Shown in pieces: positions 61,007 through 64,000 of a DNA stretch of 64,000 bases. Both the position numbers and the translations under genes were made by a program. Origin of the DNA: CAIRDP01 sp037138335 (GTDB lineage: Bacteria; Bacteroidota; Bacteroidia; Bacteroidales; FEN-979); assembly GCA_037138335.1 (NCBI GenBank), contig JBAXIO010000002.1, forward strand, positions 248,001 through 312,000, written 5' to 3'. The number at the start of each line of letters is the position of its first letter. Position 1 is the first letter of the stretch. The notes under the pieces were generated by a model. The model was not told the origin of the DNA, did no database searches, and saw only the letters and a list, made by a program, of their open reading frames with translations.

Positions 61007-62005
61007 ATGGAGATTAAAAACACCAAAGTCCTTGTCACAGGTGCCGGGGGGTTTATTGCAAGCCACCTTGTGGAGGAATTACTGAAAAGAAATTGTGAAG
61101 TGACCGCAATGGTCCATTATAATTCTTTTAACCGCTGGGGCTGGCTGGATTATTTCCCGGGCGATCTGAAAGAGAAACTGAACGTTTTCAGCGGGGACGT
61201 CAGGGATCCGAATGGTGTGAGGGAAGCCATGAAGGGATGCGAAGTGGTGTTCCACCTGGCAGCACTGATAGGGATCCCGTATTCTTATCATAGCCCCGAT
61301 GTATATATTGACACAAATATCAAGGGAACCCTGAATGTATTGCAGGCGGCACGGCAACTGGACCTGAAAAAAATAATTCATACTTCGACTTCTGAAGTGT
61401 ATGGCACCGCCCGTTTTGTTCCCATTACAGAGGAACACCCGGTTAACCCCCAGTCGCCATATGCAGCTTCCAAAGCAGGAGCAGACTTCCTGGCGCTGAC
61501 TTTTTTCCGTTCCTTCAACTCACCGGTTATCGTGGTAAGACCGTTCAATACATACGGGCCGCGGCAGTCGGCCAGGGCTATCATCCCAACGATCATCACC
61601 CAGATACTTGCAGAAAAAAAAGAAATATCCCTCGGATCTCTTACTCCGACCAGGGACCTGAATTTTGTCAGGGATACCGCTCTTGGCTTTGTTAAAGCTG
61701 CCGAAAGCGAAACTGCCCTGGGGGAAGTCGTTAACCTGGGGAGCAATTATGAAATATCGATCATGGACCTTGTAAAAAAGATTTCGGGGATCATGGGCAA
61801 AACTATTGAAATCGGAAGGGAATCATCAAGATTGCGTCCTGAAAAATCAGAGGTAGAGCGCCTGTGGGCAAACAACCGCAAGGCATTGGACCTGTTCGGA
61901 TGGTCGCCAGGGTATACCCTCGATGAAGGCCTAAGCGAAACCATAAAATGGTTCACTGCTCCAGGTAATATGCAGTTTTACAAACCCGATATTTACAATA
62001 TATAA
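61007..62005 (+). CDS. NAD-dependent sugar-nucleotide 4,6-dehydratase/epimerase (LegB-like SDR)
   Basis: A 332-residue extended SDR: NAD loop TGAGGFIASHLVEELL, then TSTSEVYG, and YxxxK at YAASKAG. It most resembles the LegB-type NDP-sugar 4,6-dehydratases (YNSFNRWGWLDYFPGDL is characteristic). It would form a 4-keto-6-deoxy sugar nucleotide. The following two genes are a nucleotidyltransferase and a second SDR, so the three probably make one activated deoxy sugar for a surface polysaccharide. No legionaminic-acid synthase is present, so the final sugar is undetermined. Confidence 0.85.
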   Translation: MEIKNTKVLVTGAGGFIASHLVEELLKRNCEVTAMVHYNSFNRWGWLDYFPGDLKEKLNVFSGDVRDPNGVREAMKGCEVVFHLAALIGIPYSYHSPDVYIDTNIKGTLNVLQAARQLDLKKIIHTSTSEVYGTARFVPITEEHPVNPQSPYAASKAGADFLALTFFRSFNSPVIVVRPFNTYGPRQSARAIIPTIITQILAEKKEISLGSLTPTRDLNFVRDTALGFVKAAESETALGEVVNLGSNYEISIMDLVKKISGIMGKTIEIGRESSRLRPEKSEVERLWANNRKALDLFGWSPGYTLDEGLSETIKWFTAPGNMQFYKPDIYNI

Positions 62006-62011
62006 TACACT

Positions 62012-62713
62012 ATGAAGGCTGTTATTCTCGCCGGCGGAAAAGGTACCAGGCTTAAACCATATACCACCGTTATCCCGAAACCGCTGGTCCCGGTCGGTGA
62101 AAAGGCCATAATCGATATACTGATCACCAGGCTTGTAAAATGCGGGGTTGACGAAGTAACAATCTGCCTTAACCATTTTGCCGAGATCATCATGGCCTAC
62201 CTGGGCAATGGCTCCAAATTCGGCTTAAAGATCAGCTATTCTCTGGAGGAAGAACCTTTAGGGACGGTGGCTCCCATTAAACTGATAGAAAATCTGCCTG
62301 ACGACTTTCTTGTAATGAACGGAGACCTTCTCACCGACCTGGATTTCAGGGAACTGTATTCACAACATAGTGCTCAAAAGGCTTTACTAACCGTTTCCAC
62401 CTACCACCGTACTGCAAAAATTGACTTTGGAGTGCTGGAACTCGACAAGGAGGATAATAAAGTGACCGGTTTCAGCGAAAAGCCGGAGTATTCATTCAAC
62501 GTCAGCATGGGGGTCTATGCCATGAACCGGAAGGTCCTTGATTTCGTACCCGAGAACAAGCCATTCGGTTTCGATAACCTTATGCTGAGCCTGCTCGAAA
62601 AACAAATCCCTGTCAATGTTTTTCCCTATGCCGGTTATTGGCTGGATATTGGACGGCCCGATGATTACGAAAAAGCAAACGAAGACCTGCAAAAACTCAC
62701 GTCCTTACTTTGA
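62012..62713 (+). CDS. Sugar-1-phosphate nucleotidyltransferase
   Basis: A 233-residue protein of the NTP_transferase family, with signature AGGKGTRLKPYT, the lysine of PKPLVPVGEK, and the metal aspartates in VMNGDLLTD and DIGRPDDYEKA. It joins a sugar 1-phosphate to NTP. The lack of a C-terminal hexapeptide domain points to a monofunctional form. The stop overlaps the start of the next gene by 4 bp (TTGA). Confidence 0.88.
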   Translation: MKAVILAGGKGTRLKPYTTVIPKPLVPVGEKAIIDILITRLVKCGVDEVTICLNHFAEIIMAYLGNGSKFGLKISYSLEEEPLGTVAPIKLIENLPDDFLVMNGDLLTDLDFRELYSQHSAQKALLTVSTYHRTAKIDFGVLELDKEDNKVTGFSEKPEYSFNVSMGVYAMNRKVLDFVPENKPFGFDNLMLSLLEKQIPVNVFPYAGYWLDIGRPDDYEKANEDLQKLTSLL

Positions 62714-63558
62714 AAAAAATACTGGTCACCGGTTCCGATGGATTCATCGGCAGGGCTGTTATGAAACGCCTGCATAACGTGGGTTTCGAGGTCACGGGAC
62801 TGGACCTGGCCCAGGGGGATATCACCGATGCTTCTTGCTTTGAAATGTTCAGGGGAAGCGATTTTTTTCATGTGATCCATCTCGCAGGAAAAACATTTGT
62901 CCCTGACAGTTGGAAAGATCCCGGGGCCTTTTACCGGATCAACCTCATGGGAACGGTTAATGTACTTGAATTCTGCCGCCGCTCAGGTGCCGGGCTCACC
63001 TATATCAGCTCGTATCTTTACGGTTCTCCGGAGTATCTCCCGATTGATGAAAACCATCCCGTTAAATCCTATAATCCATACAGCCATAGCAAGCTCCTGG
63101 CCGATAATACCTGCCAGTTCTATGCTCAGAATTTCAAACTGAGGGTTTCAGTTTTGAGGCCTTTCAACGCATACGGACCGGGGCAGCCCGCCCATTTCAT
63201 CATCCCCGAAATTATCCAGATGGTTAAGGATCCCGCTGTCAAAGAAGTACAGGTCATGGATCTCAGGCCCAAAAGGGATTATGTTTATATCGACGACCTG
63301 GTGGATGCCATCTTCCGCACTATTGAAGGGGAACCGGGCATATATAATGTAGGGAGCGGCAATTCAATCAGCGTGGAAGATCTTGTTAAAACTGTCATGA
63401 GACTGAGCGGAATTACCAAACCCTATCTGGCCCGGGGAACCGAGCGGCAGAATGAGATATTTGATCTCTATGCCGGTATAGATAAGATCAGGGCCTCCCT
63501 TGGCTGGCGGCCTAAAACTTCATTTGAAGAAGGACTGCGAAAATGTATTATTCCCTGA
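62710..63558 (+). CDS. NAD-dependent epimerase/dehydratase, probable sugar-nucleotide reductase
   Basis: A 282-residue extended SDR with NAD loop TGSDGFIGRAVMKRL and catalytic YxxxK (NPYSHSK); the threonine/serine region is ISSYLYGSPEYLP. It is closest in style to GDP-6-deoxy-mannose or dTDP-4-dehydrorhamnose reductase-like proteins. The start is TTG 62710, which overlaps the previous stop; the Rossmann motif begins at residue 7, so no later start is reasonable. It would finish the sugar made by the two upstream enzymes. Its 3' end overlaps convergent nadC by 11 bp. Confidence 0.82.
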   Translation: MKKILVTGSDGFIGRAVMKRLHNVGFEVTGLDLAQGDITDASCFEMFRGSDFFHVIHLAGKTFVPDSWKDPGAFYRINLMGTVNVLEFCRRSGAGLTYISSYLYGSPEYLPIDENHPVKSYNPYSHSKLLADNTCQFYAQNFKLRVSVLRPFNAYGPGQPAHFIIPEIIQMVKDPAVKEVQVMDLRPKRDYVYIDDLVDAIFRTIEGEPGIYNVGSGNSISVEDLVKTVMRLSGITKPYLARGTERQNEIFDLYAGIDKIRASLGWRPKTSFEEGLRKCIIP

Positions 63559-64000
63559 TTGCTTTCAGGCTCATGTCAAGGCTTTGTATATGGTGGGTGA
63601 GCGCTCCAACCGAAATGAAATCAACACCGCTTGCAGCATAATCCCTGATGTTGTTCTCAGTAATGCCCCCTGAAGCTTCCGTCTCAAAACGGCCGGCTGT
63701 CATCCGGACTGCCCTGGCCAGATCGGCGGGTGAAAAATTATCCAGCATGATCCTGTCAACACCGCCATGGTCAAGAACCATCTGCAGTTCGGGGAAATCC
63801 CTGACTTCTATTTCGATTTTTAGTTCTTTCCTGTTTTTCTCCAGGTAAAGCCTTGCGGCATCAATAGCTTTTACAATCCCCCCTGAAAAATCGACATGAT
63901 TGTCTTTGATCATGATCATATCGAACAGTCCGCTGCGGTGGTTGAAGCCCCCGCCAGTCCTTACGGCATACTTCTCAAGCCCCCGGAGCAGCGGAGTGGT
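63548..64000 (-). CDS. nadC: Nicotinate-nucleotide diphosphorylase, C-terminal part, cut by window edge
   Basis: The last 150 residues of NadC; the gene continues beyond base 64000. Visible motifs are KYAVRTGGGFNHRSGLFDMIMIKDNH, which binds quinolinate and PRPP, then EIEVRDFPELQ, DRIMLDNFS, the ETEASGGITENNI loop, and VDFISVGALTH. It converts quinolinate and PRPP to nicotinate mononucleotide, in the same pathway as nadE at 19-20.7 kb. The C-terminus overlaps the convergent SDR gene by 11 bp. Confidence 0.92.
   Translation of the reverse strand, partial: TTPLLRGLEKYAVRTGGGFNHRSGLFDMIMIKDNHVDFSGGIVKAIDAARLYLEKNRKELKIEIEVRDFPELQMVLDHGGVDRIMLDNFSPADLARAVRMTAGRFETEASGGITENNIRDYAASGVDFISVGALTHHIQSLDMSLKAIRE

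Overview
The window is a gene-dense chromosomal segment of a member of the Bacteroidota, most likely of the order Bacteroidales or a close relative. The evidence is: type IX secretion sorting domains of both the CHU_C (type B) and Por (type A) kinds, GldB, DUF3822 next to rsmD, an FtsZ with a long tail ending in SFLHKNVD, a PASTA-bearing FtsI, absence of Shine-Dalgarno sequences, and many TAnnTTTG (-7) promoter elements just upstream of genes. Apart from the tmRNA there is no RNA gene, and there is no prophage, insertion sequence or CRISPR array. Most genes are housekeeping.

Layout. 0-5 kb: end of an acyl-CoA ligase, holA, an HSDR_N nuclease-fold protein, a DUF4010 membrane protein, DUF3822-rsmD and DUF2795. 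5-9.5 kb: cobalamin adenosyltransferase, GTP-PEP carboxykinase, a class I aminotransferase, an intergenic repeat block and a small membrane protein. 9.5-16 kb: AlkD-like glycosylase, a large CHU_C surface protein and alaS. 15.8-19 kb: M23 peptidase, MerR regulator, alkyltransferase-like protein, Mrp and NifU-type Fe-S proteins. 19-24 kb: nadE, an outer-membrane barrel, gldB and comM. 24-31 kb: UbiA prenyltransferase, then a run of methyltransferase, LolD-like ATPase, heptose kinase, geranylgeranyl-reductase-like flavoprotein, SDR and a polytopic membrane protein. 31-46.5 kb: a complete-looking dcw cluster on the minus strand (mraZ-rsmH-ftsL-ftsI-murE-mraY-murD*-ftsW-murG-murC-ftsQ-ftsA-ftsZ). 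46.8-57 kb: FG-GAP secreted protein, response regulator, glycosyltransferase, flippase, YihY, TPR protein and B12-binding radical SAM enzyme. 57-64 kb: ssrA (tmRNA), gpsA, a TPR-PAS histidine kinase, a three-gene nucleotide-sugar cassette and the end of nadC.

Three things stand out. (1) The murD position of the dcw cluster holds only a 182-residue MurD C-terminal-like domain in which several ligand-contacting motifs are changed; the UDP-binding and ATPase domains are missing. (2) Short tandem repeats with a strict 7-bp or 8-bp period are scattered through the window. One 7-bp family sits on the stop codons of rsmD, alaS and the alkyltransferase-like gene and just after mraY. Another lies in frame inside alaS and nadE, giving 7-residue peptide repeats, and in a signal-peptide region. 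An 8-bp CTGGATnn family occupies three intergenic loci, two of them next to GCGAAGC mini-hairpin sequences. (3) A three-box TGGG direct repeat with 10-bp period, matching the known MraZ operator layout, lies upstream of mraZ.

No clearly new multi-gene defence or metabolic system was found. The truncated MurD-like protein and the repeat families are the best candidates for undescribed biology.
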